Positions 22,781 to 35,044 of a stretch of 64,000 nt of DNA are shown piece by piece. The DNA lies in NCBI GenBank assembly GCA_907165065.1, contig OU015534.1, positions 8,625,686 to 8,689,685 of the forward strand, read 5' to 3'. A program made the translations under genes and the position numbers. The stretch is from Caprimulgus europaeus. Taxonomy: Eukaryota > Chordata > Aves > Caprimulgiformes > Caprimulgidae. Every line of letters starts with the position of its first letter. Positions within the stretch are counted from its first letter, which is position 1. The notes under the pieces were generated by a model, which saw only the letters and a list, made by a program, of their open reading frames with translations, was not told the DNA's origin and searched no databases.

Positions 22781-25700
22781 CACTCTTGAATATATAATTC
22801 TACTGCATCTTTGTTTTCTTTTGGTGCTTTTCTTTAGCACCTAGATGGTGCCCTCAGTTATGAAGCTGTGTGTGTATGGAGATATGTTTTGTCCCATCCT
22901 TCCAGTTACAAATATCGAGAGCAAGTGTGGTCACAAAGAGCCATGTGCACAGATAAGTTAATTTCATAAGCATGAGAACTCCATGAAGCTATTAATTGTG
23001 GCTATCCTAGTAAATAACAAAAGTTATGTTGTGTGAGATAGGAAACCTCTTGGAAACCAAAGGGTTGTTCTAGAGAAATTTTTAATATCAAACATAATAT
23101 CTATGAATTCAATCAAGCATTCAAGTGGGGAAGTGAGGTGCTGATGATATGAGTTCTCTGTGGCATGGATGTTTGAAGGGCTGCTTTGTGCTATTCCTTC
23201 AACAGTTAATACTTCTTGGAATGAAAGTCTAAGGCGGCAACTCATGCAGCACCTGGGATCTGGAGACAATAGTTTCAAGTGACAGAGTGTTAGTTTGTCC
23301 AAGTCCTGTATCCTTGGATGTTTCAGAGCTTCAAGGGCAGTGCAGAGTAGCTCAACCATATGACTATACAAATCAGAAATACCTATGTCTATCCAGTTGT
23401 AGACTTACTTATTTTTTTTCCATAGCACTATGTAACTCTTCTGTTTATCTATGAAAGCAGAAGTAGCAATATTCCAGGTTATCATTAATTTAGGTCCTTG
23501 CTGGTGGTAGTTGATCAGTAGCTGTTGGCTACTTTTATTTCCAGTGCTATTTACATTGCTTGAAGTTATTGTAAGAAACTCCTCCATCAAGAGTTGAGGG
23601 GAATGCAAAGACAGTCAAAAGCTTAGCTAGGTCTAAGTCCAAACAGGGATACATCTTGTATACTTTGGCGTGACTGCCTGCCTTTAGCCTGTGGCTATTT
23701 AAGAGTATCTATGGAATAGTTGAAGTTATCTCAGTGAAGTATTAATAATCTCTGCTGTTTCTCTGAAGTGAAAAGGCAAACCTGAAGATAAGTCTCATGC
23801 TAGGACCATGGCTGTGGATAGAGGCAGGAGGAAATGGTTGACACCAAGTGGAGCTGAAGGCAAAGGTGATGTTTTCTGCCTTTTTTACTAGGCTTTCTCA
23901 GGAATAAGATTAAAAACTGAAATTCACAGGTCAGCTGCATCAAATAATATCCTGTTAAATGCCAGTTGTACTGTGGTGTGGTTGAGGAAATAATAATCTC
24001 TTTTTCTGGAAGGGTTTGGCACATTCAATATGGGTCCCATGTGTTCGGTTGCAGGTATGAAGAGAGATGGTTATTAGATTTCTGAAACTACCTGGTGTGT
24101 GAAACAGTGAGAGCCCTGGGTGGAGATTTTTGTATCTATTATGGTATGTCAGAGCATTGACCCAAGGAAGCAACTCAGCAGAAGTTCCACAGATGTGTCC
24201 TTAGAGCCTTGTTAGTTTAAGGCTTAAAATCATTCCAGCTAACCTGTGTGGAACAAAGCAAGGACTCTATCCACAGGTAGGGGAGCTCAGGCAACTCAAG
24301 CCAGTAAAAGGCAATCTTCCCTACTCTGGGGAAGAAGGTGGGGGAGGAAATGCTGTGATCCTGGAAGCCGCATCTGCATTCTCAGGGGCTGGAAGTAAAA
24401 CCAACTCCTCTACTTAGTTGAAAGCCAATGAGGACCTTGAAATTATTTCAGACATGGTCAGATGGGCAGAAAAAGTTAAACTTGAAGGTATGGTTGTGCA
24501 TGTCGTCCAACCCCAATAGTTTATAAACCAGTCTCCATGACTAAGGAGAAATAATTGTGCTCTTTAACGTCTTAAGAGCAGAGTTTATTGATCATGTGGG
24601 GGAAAAAAAACTTCACTCTAACTGCTAATTGAAACAGCAGTTGATTAGCAGCAAGTGCAGCACCTGCCACCATGGCAGGGAAACTAGTTGTTAAGGAATC
24701 ACTCGGAAAAGACTGACATTGCTGATGAGCTTAAGGAAGAGCCATGCCCTTGTGTCACTGCAGGAGATGGAATGATGAACTGAGACCAAAAGAGGAGGAA
24801 ACCCCTATCAATGGTGGCAAGGCAGCAGCCTTCACTGGGTGTCTTGCTTTCTTGTTCCTTGGCTTCAGTGTGCCATTGCACTGGACTACTTCAAAAAGCC
24901 TCCAGCAAGCCTGAGACTTCAAAAGACCAGATGTGAGAATTTCATTTTAATGCACTAAGCCCAGGGTCATTGGTAATATCTTGAAGAAGTAACAAGAGAT
25001 TGTGTAAATATGTGTCCCCTAGCTGTCTGCTTCTGTTAGACAGTGCTGGGTATTTTATCACAAATTAATCATGCATTCTGACAGTAGCTGGAGTGGCATT
25101 TTCTGCTAAACTTATCCCTTTAATTAAATGTAGATGCTCCATCTTCAGGCTGACAGTCTCGGGACACCTGTTTAATTTTTTAATTGGGGCCAATGGTTTG
25201 CCTGTTCATCGTGCTTTTCCTTTTTGCATCTTCTCATCCCCACACATGTTCGCATAACGTACCAAGCAGAGCTACAGATATTGAACAGGACAGGCTGGGC
25301 TGACAGCTAAGGTCACTTCAGCCAAGAACTGGAGTGCTCGTGTGCTTGAACTGAGAAGGCTGCCACGTCTGTTAAATGCAGATTGACAGAAGTGTCCCAG
25401 GGACAACCTTTCTTTTCTATAGGAAACATTTAATTACTGTTTTGCATTCAGTGGAAATGCTCACAAGTTTCTGCACTCAGATCTCCCTAAATCATTATGT
25501 GTCTGATCACAATTTTCTTTCTCTTCCATCTAGCCTGCTTGAAATGTGTTTGAGAGATTTTTTTTTTTTTTCAGAGTATTTGGTGCATTAAAATGGCCCT
25601 TTTGATCCTTTTAAAATCCCAAAACAACGAGTGGGTGAGCTGCTCTTTTCTTGTGAGAATCTAGAGGCCTTTGCTATGCATAATTTCCAAAGGCTGGTTT

Positions 25701-28700
25701 GGGAATATTGTCTTGTTTAGTCATTATGTTCTGAATTAAATGTTTTATGCTTCATTCCTTCAAATGGAGGATTTGTCTTATTCTTTTCTTTGGATTCATA
25801 GTGCTTTTCTGAAGTCAAGAAAGGTATTTTTATTATTTTTAATGTACTGTGCATTTCCAGTGTCTTTCTAGACAAGGATATTTGAAAACCTCACAAACTG
25901 TAATTAACCTATATATCACTTGAGATCTGGTTTTCTGCAGGGCTGCCTTGCCCACCACATGAGATGGCTGCTGGTAGCATCCCTTTGTGGAAAGACTGAA
26001 GGGTCTTCGTGGCCTTCTAGATCTCTGAAGACACAGTTCTTAGTAAACATATTTTCTGGGGGCTTCAGTTCAGTAAGGAAGAAAAACAGAGCTCTTTCTA
26101 CTCATTTTGCACCTGTTTCTACAGAGCAGTTTGCAAGGTAACAGCTGTCAGATGGCTTGTTCTAGAAATAAGGTCTGAAATAATATTGCACTTATTCAAT
26201 TGACTTAGGTCAGTGTATACCAGGGCTGTTACTGTGGTTAATTCACATCACTGTACCTTGCACCCTGTTCATGCAGCTGATGTCTTAGGCTGCAGCAGGA
26301 AATCCTCCTTGGAACAAAGTAACTTCACCAGTGTTTGTATGATGTAAGAGTTGTTCAGAATCCTTCCTGATTGCCTCATTTGTGGCACTCTGCCAGTTGC
26401 AAGCTCACACTATTGCATCATATCTGGTTCACCTTCCCTTGTGTAAGAGTACCCTGAATTGCCCCACAGGCACCTTAATGTGATGCCACTTTTCTGTCCT
26501 GATGCTGGCACTAAGATCAAGTTGTCTCTTTCCTTCTTAATTGTGATAAGTAGCAGTAAACTGCAGGAATAACTATATTTTATAGTCTTTTACGTGGATT
26601 TCGCTATCCTGTTGAAGCACTTTATGTTTGGCTTACCTGAACCAGACTCGCTGGTACTGCAAGGTTTCACCAAAGTAAAGAACTGGGCCTGAAATCATGC
26701 ACAAAATGTGAATTTTGGGTGCATATAGCCTGTACTTTAAGTTAGTCTGGAGTGATGGGAAATCTTTCAGTGACTGCCAGAGGACAGGACCAGGGAGCAT
26801 TGCAGAAGAGGGGATGGATCAGTCTGCAGTGAGGAAAGGACTTCCAGGCACTTTATTGTTAGATGGAAGTTGGAGAATGAGGGGTAAGGACCTCCCTGAG
26901 AGTTATTCTCAACTTTGTTTTTCAAATACGGCAAGTCTGACAATGGGCAAAGCATTTCTCCCTCACTACTCCTCTCTCCTCCCCACGGTCTTTTGAGGGG
27001 CACCCTCGGGAGCAGAGGGTAGCTATCGACACAGCAGCATGGTGCCTGGAGACAGAGCTCTCCCAGCTGTGCTTAGGCTCTGTGTGGTCCCTGTGGGAGC
27101 AGGCTGTGTGTTCAATGCCCTACCATGTTCAGAAACTCATTTATTTACAGAAAGCTTTTTTCTTTTTATTCTGTCATTTGAGATTATTTTAAAGCAGTCA
27201 TGTTCTTGAGGGTGTGTTTGCTTTTTGTTTTTAATGTCCTCCCTTCCAGAAGAAGGCTTGACAAAGAAAGAAACTTGTCTTTTTTTTCACAGAAACACGT
27301 ATTAACAGGTATCAGAGTGGGACACTAATGGTTTCTTTAGATCTATTCTGTATTTTTTTTGTTAGCGTATTTTTTCTTTTTTTTTTTTCTCCCCAACATG
27401 CAGCACAGAGCAAACTTAGACATAGAGAGAAGACAGAAAGGGGCGATTGGTGCTTCCTACTTGACTGAGCAAGGCTGAGAGCACTGCACTGAGTGAGAGT
27501 ATCTGAATGTGAAGAGTTAGGAATGAGTATGAAGTGCTGAAGTTGAAATGTAACCCACACTTGACAAGTTTTGGTGAAATACAAAACCTGACAAATGCTG
27601 ATACTTGCTTAAAGCACTGACAACCACATCCAGGTGCTGTGCTGACTGTCAGGTCCCTTACAAGTCTCCAAAGCAAAGGGAATTTAAATAGCTCTGACTT
27701 GCATGCTCCTTAGGTGCAATTGTCTGGGTATTACTCACACACCTTTCTCTCCAGGGCAGGACTTGGTGCTGGTGTAGATGCAACACAACAATCAAAGGGA
27801 TTCTTACACTGGCTCTGGATCTTTCTACCCTGATTCAGACCACTGAACCAGTGCAGAGCACTGCATGAGCAATGTACAGAGCTGCTCTCCAGTCTGGCGT
27901 TTGTGGCAGGCTTTGATGTGGAGGTTCATACTAAAAACCTACTGTTTAAGAAATATTTTCCTCTTTACCCCTCTCTTCTGGGATTTGCTCAGAAATGGCT
28001 GGTGTCTGATGGCCTGATAGCATTTGTGAATGAGTTGGTCACAGTCCAATCCTTAATAGCCATCTGTATTTCTGTGCGTCAGACTGTGATCCAGCTCGGT
28101 TGGTCTGATTAGCACAGCCCTAGAGAGGCCACTGGCTAAATATCACAGTGAGTAAACCTCAGCCTCCAGCTTTGGGCTGAGTCCATCATGTCAAGAGGTA
28201 GAAGGATGCTTTTTTTAGCTACTGATGATACCATGTTCAGAGTCTCTGTTTCTGATCCAAAATGTTTTGGGCCAGGTTCTGATTCCTCTAGTTTCATAGG
28301 AACTTAATTTGCCTGTAGCCATACTAGTGAAAACAATTAAAAAGTAAAGGATTATTTGGTGTGAGAGAAAGTGGAAGAATTGGGCCCTTGATTAAAGCAC
28401 TAAAAATAGCTAAATCGAGTTTCAGAGAAGATGTAATTACTTCTTTTATCTGCCCAGCTCTTATCATTTGTGAAAGTTACTGGAGGTTTCTTGGTGTGTT
28501 TTTAGACCTGTGACTTGATTGCATATTGCAGAGTCTTTTATGCGGCTCCTGAACATTGCAGCAATCTCTGCTTAAACAAATGTAACAATGGTAGTCAGGT
28601 ACCTATTGCATTTGCTATTTTTGTCCTGTCAACTCATCCTTTCAAAAGACACAATTTGAAATCAGTTTTTTCCATATTTATTCTCCATCAGTGAACTCCC

Positions 28701-31700
28701 AGATCAGATTTGCTCAGGCTTAAAGTCTAAACAAGGTTTCTGTACTTGACAGTGCTGAATGCTCAGCCTGGCATCTAAAACTCAAGCTGTGTTCTTCCTG
28801 CTGCGCGCGTTACCGTGTCAGCAGTCGTGGCTCTGGAACCAGCCCTTTGCTGGCAATTTTGATGGAGATGCAGGAGGTGGAAGAATTTTGCTTGCTGGTC
28901 TACGCAAATTTTGTTTTTATCAGAAAACTAAACACGCGTTAAGCCCAACTTTTTTCCTTTGCAGTGGGCTAACTCTGATGTTTTCAGAGCTGCTCCAAGG
29001 TTGCACAGGCGCTGTAGAGGGGAGAGTGGGACTGTAGACTTAGAACAGGCTCTGAAGGCAGCAATGGGTGGTATCACAGTGTCTTTTAGCTGATGTTACC
29101 CTTCTGCTTAAAAGCAAATAAAAAAACCTTCCTTCAGTTTATAGTCTATTGTTTCCCGATGCAGCCCATTAAAGAGACAAATGGGTTTACAGTAGCCTGC
29201 AGAACTGTCCAATGTGTCGTGGTTGGTATATAAATGACAGCTTGACAATTTCCTGTGTGTTTTTCTCAGCAAGGCTCTTTTTAATTGTTAGAAAGTTTTC
29301 TCCTCTTCTTCCATTAGTGTGATGTCATTATACTGCAGCTCATGGGATTTTACACTAAATATTTCATGCTGAGAAGCAGAAGTGGCACTTTTCTTTTTGC
29401 TTGTCATGGTTTTGATTAGGAATTCCACTGATCCCTTTCCAGAAGATCCCTTACTAAAATGCAGCTAGGGAATTAATAAGTAAAAAGTATGTGAAAACTT
29501 TTTGTCAAAGTTAAGATAAGCATTCCTACAGCTTCTCAGTCTTCTCTGTCTCTCTGCTCAGGCTAAGAGGGCTGAGAGACAAATTAATATTCTATTGAGA
29601 AAGAAAATTGTCTTCTTGCAAAGTCAGTTTTGGCTTCAATGCCCTGTTGTGTGCATGGGAATTTGCGAGGAATATTGGGAGTAATAAGCTGTGCTTTGGA
29701 TACTCGGGAATGTTCTGGGGTCTATGTTCATTACAGTATCCTTTTTCTTCTCTTCAAGATTAAATATTTTGGACCTAGTTGGAAGATCTTTGGCAGAGGC
29801 AGAATGACATTGTTGAAAGTAAATTTTATTTTTTGAAAATATAACAGAAGTTAAGTCCAAATGTCAGTGTAGTTTGCTTGTGTTCTTACAATTGGGCTAG
29901 TTGGGTAATCTATTTTATTCCCCTAAGGTTAAATCAATCTATGCTTATTTATATCAAAGGACAAATTTTCCCCCAAGTTCCTTCCTCTGGGGCTAGACTT
30001 GAAGTATGCAATCTATGGGAGGCCAGCTGTCAGTGCAGAGAACGTGAGCAGAAATGTCTTTCCCTTAATGAATGAGTTTACTTGCCATTAACGCTGTTGA
30101 TTGGTTTCATGACAAAATATTGCAGTGCAAAACAGAGAGCTGCCTTGTCTGCCATCCAGGAGCTGCTTATCAGCCTTGACGTTACAAGCTACTTCATTGT
30201 ATGTTTTCAGAGGATTGTGAAATTTCTTAAGGCAAGTGGCAAAAGGTGATTTTTTTTTTTTTTTCTTCAAGTCTGTGCATGCCAAAGTCTTGACAAGGTG
30301 AAGCCCTGTGTAGTGTATTTGTTGGCGTATTTCCTTGCCCTTCTGAAAACCTGGTTTGATTTTGTTGGTTTTCTGCTTTGTACCTTCAAGCAACAATTCA
30401 ACTTTAACAATGCATGTGAAAAACTCCACAAAGAGTTACTTTTATGTGATGGCTGGCTCAGAAACAACTCTTTTCTGTGACTTACATTCCTACTTTCAGC
30501 TGCCAACTGAGACATATAGTGCTTGCTCCACTGGATAGCGGTTATACAAATTGTACTTGTGTGGGCAGCACCTGTCAAGCCCTCAACCTAAGTACTCAAC
30601 TCAGAGTCCTTAAGACTTTGTTCCTATGATTTGTTTTTATTCCTCCCCTCTGTAGCATGTCATCATAATTTCTGGAGTCACTGATTGCTATCAGCTAACC
30701 AAATCTGACAGAAAAGGGGTAGTCTCAAAGATGAGTTTCTAAAATCTTTGTGCAAGATAGTTGATGAGGCACTTCTATGACAGTCTCCTCTGCCCATATT
30801 GAAAATGTCAGCATGGGCTTAGCTGCTCCTAGATGAGAGAAAAGTCATATGGGAGCACTCTCCGGAAGGCCTGGTTGTAGGAGGGATTTCAGCTGAAGGT
30901 TACACCATCTTGGTTGCCTGCTTTGGTCAGTGATGAGATAGGAGTCTGCTGGGAAGGAGGCTTCATTCTATGTTATACTGTCTTCCTCTCAAAATCTTGT
31001 TCCCTTTCCCCATCATCCCAATCTCTATCTTCTCTGTGCTGAACTGTACCCAGACCAGTTTTCTCCAAAACCTTTAATTTTACTTGTGCTATGAAATCTG
31101 TAGGCTCTGCACTGTTTGGTTATGAGAGCGGTGGCTCACCTGCTTGTGGCTGATACTACAGTGCAGATTTCCTTGCTATCTATATTGGCATGACCCCATA
31201 CTTTATTGGGTGCTGTGAGATTAAATCTGTTTTCACTTCATAAAATGATTCTGAAACATGGACACAAACCAAAGCCCAAACAGATGCAGAGAGTTGATTG
31301 CACTATGTATATTTTTCACTTCTTTGAGTGGATGAATTTGTAGCTTTCCTAATGATGTTTGGCTGGTGCCTGAGTAGGGCTGAGATGGCAGATTGCCCAA
31401 AGTGTTGTGTCTGATCTAGGATGAGCTGAGAGCCCCCACATCCTGGGAGGGGAGAGGCATTTGGCAGGCACCATGTCCCACCTTCTAATGTCCTTGGCTT
31501 CAGGAATTCTTAATTTCTTTAGCAGAGAAGCCCAGTCAGGCCCAGCATGTTGTAAAACAAATCTGCTACAGATGAAAATGACATGCTTGTTTTTAGCAGA
31601 TCCCATTTAAATGGCAGCATGAGCCTAGATATCATCTGCTGTGTGCATTCTTTGTTCTGAGCTTGTACAGACGAGTGATATGCGTGGCCATCATTTCCAG

Positions 31701-31841
31701 AAGTGTCGTCTGCCTCAGACCAGATGTTCATCCTTCCTCTGCTGAGACTCTGCTCTGGTTTTTTTTCTTCCTTATTCTTGAAACAAATATGCAGACATTA
31801 TCATGAAGACTGAAACTAGACAGTCTCCTTTTGAGTGACAC
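22781..31841. other. Unique non-coding DNA, no gene seen
   Basis: No gene, RNA gene or transposon was recognised. Poly-T tracts lie at 25558-25572, 27352-27388 and 30250-30264. Open frames are all short (the largest about 115 codons, 23024-23371 minus) and have no recognisable domain. Positions 28330-28660 and 29100-29420 are repeat-free AT-rich blocks that could be regulatory, by composition only. Confidence 0.5.
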
Positions 31842-32154
31842 TGTCCTGGTTTTGGCTGAGATAGAGCTAATTTTCTTTTCTGGTAGCTAGAATAGCGCTG
31901 TATTTTGGTTTCAGTGTGAGATTTGGTGTAAGAAGAATGTTGATAATACACTGGTGTTTTGAGTTGTTAAGAAAATCAAGGACTTTCCAACTTCTCATAT
32001 GTTGCTAGTCTGCAGATGCAGAAGAAGCTGGGGGGCAGATGGGGGGTATGGTAAGATTAACAGACCCAAGTTACCATTGGAATATGCCAATGGGATATTC
32101 TATATCATATAATATCATGTTCAGTACATAAATGAAGGTTCAGTACATAAATGC
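31842..32154 (+). mobile_element. Truncated LTR, same ERV-L family as 6117
   Basis: The copy starts TGTCCTGGTTTTGGCTGAGA and follows the 6117 copy through its U3: shared blocks include GTAGCTAGAATAGC, AAGAATGTTGATA, CTAGTCTGCAG and ATATGCCAATGG. A CCAAT box is kept at 32087-32091. Similarity stops near the TATA position, where TACATAAATG replaces TATAAAG, and no R or U5 follows. By eye the two copies agree at roughly three quarters to four fifths of positions. They are in the same orientation, 25.7 kb apart, but too different to be the two LTRs of one recent provirus. The 3' edge is marked by a short tandem duplication, annotated separately. Confidence 0.8.
32120..32154. repeat. Tandem duplication at the LTR break, period 19 bp
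   Basis: TTCAGTACATAAATG occurs at 32120-32134 and exactly again at 32139-32153, spaced by AAGG. It covers the remnant of the LTR TATA region and coincides with the point where LTR similarity ends. Confidence 0.85.
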
Positions 32155-35005
32155 CTGCCATGCATTTCTATTATGTAAACATAATTTTGGACAGAAACTT
32201 CTTAATCCCTACAGTAGGATTACTTTAGTTTATTATGATGTCTTTGAAGATTTATTGTTCTTTAAACATTCCTTGGATGCTGCTTTTGAATTTGATAGAT
32301 TATTACAGATAGCAAGAATCCTGTCTATTCCTTTTGTGCCTCTCTTTCTGTAATATGGGTCAAATGATGCAACTAATTATAGGGAAATGAAACATTGCCC
32401 AGGGTTTATTAGGCTCTGACAGTGTGGTCTGTGCCTTATGAAACAGGAAATCACAGTCCCTGCTTCAGTGCTCACATGAGCTGAGCAGGGAAGTGGATAT
32501 TGCATCCAAGCAAGCATTGTCTGGGATGAATCAGATCACCAAAGCTTGGTCTTGAAGTGGTACACAGCTGTTTGTTACAATTTTCTGTTGAATTTTTTGA
32601 AAGGTCTCACTGAAGCGACGTCTCTGCAAAGATGTGAATGGAAGCAGCGTGGTCAGGCACATAAGAAGTAGCAGACTTCTGTGCATGGGTGGAACAGGAG
32701 AATTTCCCAAGAGCTGGCAAAAAATAAAAGCTGGTTGGGAGTCTTAAAGGGAGCACAGGCAGTAAAGTGGGAGGGAAAGATTTTGGGGAAATGTGAGTGG
32801 GGAGCAAGAAGCTTGGATTTAGAGCAGTAGGTGAAATGGAGCCAGTGGTGTGAATAAAAAATGTGATTAGCACAGCCCAATGCAGGAAAAGAACAGAAAG
32901 GCAGAGGAAGTGCACTGGGCAGCTAAAAAGCAAGTGAGAAGCAGAAAGCACCAAGGTTGGACCACGGCTGGACAGTGAATACAAATTAGATTAGACATAG
33001 ATTTCTGAAAACAAAACTCAAGATTAGACTGAGCAAATAAGAAGTGAGCAAAAGCAGATGGCAGAGTGGTTTGAGTCTCTGAAGCTAAACAGGAGAGTTT
33101 AGTGCTTAGCAACTTCTGTATTCCCAAGAAAACATTAAATAAGTATCTTTCAGACTGTTTTTTTCTCTTTATTTTTGGAGCACAAATAATTCCTTAGTTT
33201 AGAGATGAACTCAGACCTGACCTGGGAGGATGGAGCTGTGACAGAGTGGTCAGCACAGTTTCATGTATTGGGCAGGTAGCTGTTCCAGTGGTGCTATGAA
33301 GTTGGGAGCTGGGGTTCCCCTTAGCTTCCCTTTCCTCAGGATGGAGATACCTGCTCTTAATGCTGAGTAAATAAAACAGGAGTAGAGGTAAATGGAGAGA
33401 CAGTGCAAAGACTGCAACCTTTTTTTGGAAGAACTTGGATATAACTCTGGCATGGTGCTGGCAGCTGGGGCTGCGCTTAAGAGATGCCTGCTGAGATTAT
33501 AGTTTCCTTCTTTTTTATTTGCATTTTCTTGGAGGTTGATTTACATAATGTAATGCAGTAATGGGATGCTGACACGTGGCATGGTTGAGTTAAACTCGGG
33601 AACAGTTTATTTGAATTAATGTCAATCAGTTGGTGCTGGCAACTGGCTTTTTTATTTAAAAAGGGAATCTCCCAGGTCTTTGTGCTACACCTGCCAGCTA
33701 ATCAGCAGGAGATAGGACATCAGATTCCCTGTCTTGTCTTGCAATGTCTCTGGATTAAGACTCGGAGATGATAATGCTCAGGAGAGACAGACAATGCAAC
33801 TCGGCTGGAATGTTTCCTTGATCTGCTTGTTGATGTGTTTTTCAAATGACTTTAGTGCCAATGAAGTGAGCTGATGCACGTACCAAATTTATATTGAACT
33901 CACCCTGCTCCTTGCTTCCTAGAACAACTTTCCACCCACCATCCAATGCTTTGTGCCATTTCTAATGTTGCCCTTTCCTGGCACAGTTCTCTGTAGTGCT
34001 CACACACTTGCTGAGATGGTTTAATGGGTTTGCTGCATCCCTTGTGACTGATGAAGACAGCGTTGAAGTTCCCTTTCCTTCTTGTCCAGCTGGTGGCCTG
34101 GTCCTGCTGGCTCCTTAAGGGAGAGTCTTTAGGGGTTGTTGCATATGTTGGGATGCACTGGGCCAATGATGATGAGCAGCATATTTAACTGCAGCTATGA
34201 AACCTGAAAGCAGTGCTGCCTGCCAATCCTAGAGAGAATTTTTTCAAACAACTGGAGTGTAGAGCTTTGGTTTGCACAGCTAAGAGTGCCAGGTGAGCTA
34301 TGAATTAATGTGTAAAAGGCCTTGAGAAAGTTAATAATTGTGTACATCATTATGAAGTCAATAACCAAGTTATGTTGGGTCTATCTAGCTGGATACGTGT
34401 TGTGTTCCTTTAATTCTTCTTTAAGCTTTACTTCTCCCCCTCTAGTGTGACTTTTGTTTTGTTTTTCTCTACTCCCTCATTCCCCAGCACTGTAACCACA
34501 CCTCTGTGTATTTTTATTTTTTTTTTTTGCACACCGTAAGCTAAACAATAGGGACAAGTTTTATAGCTGCTGAGATTCAATGAGGCCTTCTGGAGTATTT
34601 CAAGAGGGACCAGGCCCCTTGAGCAGACTGGAAAGGGCCCAGGCTCACATATGGGCAGCAGGTTCTGGGAGCTGATGAGACTGCTCCTGCTGCGAAGGGT
34701 GAGCAATCCCTCAGTGCATCAGCTGCCTGCAAATGGTTATAATAAAACAATCCACCACAGATTGGGGAAAGGTTACAAACATATGGAATCGTTCATTTGG
34801 CTATCTTTGAGCTCGAAAGAAAATAAAGCTGTGCAATCTACCCAAAATATGTAGGATACAGTGTCTTTTTTTGAAGGCCTTTTTCAGTCTGGTGCTAAGG
34901 AAGGATGTGTGTGCTAGGGACCATCTCGGTTCTGGCAGGAGGCACTCTCAGATGAAGTTCCAGCTAGTTTCTGCACCCTCATACTGACTGTGATGTGGTA
35001 AATTA
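32155..35005. other. Unique non-coding DNA, no gene seen
   Basis: No gene was recognised. The minus-strand open frame at 32607-32984 (125 codons) is rich in Leu, Ser, Phe and Pro because the plus strand is purine-rich there, and shows no domain. Within 33517-33672 lie a perfect octamer (ATTTGCAT, 33517-33524) and a perfect kappa-B match (GGGAATCTCC, 33663-33672). Confidence 0.5.
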
Positions 35006-35044
35006 TCATAGAATCATAGAATGTATTGGGTTGGAAGGGACCCT
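35006..35044 (-). mobile_element. CR1 LINE, 3'-end tag
   Basis: TCATAGAATCATAGAATG followed by TTGGGTTGGAAGGGACCC is the reverse complement of the extreme CR1 3' end, including the short terminal repeat unit ATTCTATG. Only about 40 bp is present. CR1 copies are usually 5'-truncated, but this is an extreme case. Alternatively it is the rest of a longer copy lost to deletion. Confidence 0.8.

Noticed and set aside
24622-24651. Inverted repeat CTGCTAAT / ATTAGCAG
   Set aside because: Arms of only 8 bp with a 14-bp loop and no extension. Expected by chance.
6117-32154. The two LTRs as the ends of one 26-kb provirus
   Set aside because: No retroviral internal genes lie between them, their sequences differ at about a fifth or more of positions, and the second is truncated. 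They are independent insertions of one family.
32607-32984. 125-codon minus-strand frame resembling a hydrophobic membrane protein
   Set aside because: The Leu/Ser/Phe/Pro richness follows from a purine-rich plus strand. Two other minus-strand frames overlap it. No family match recognised.
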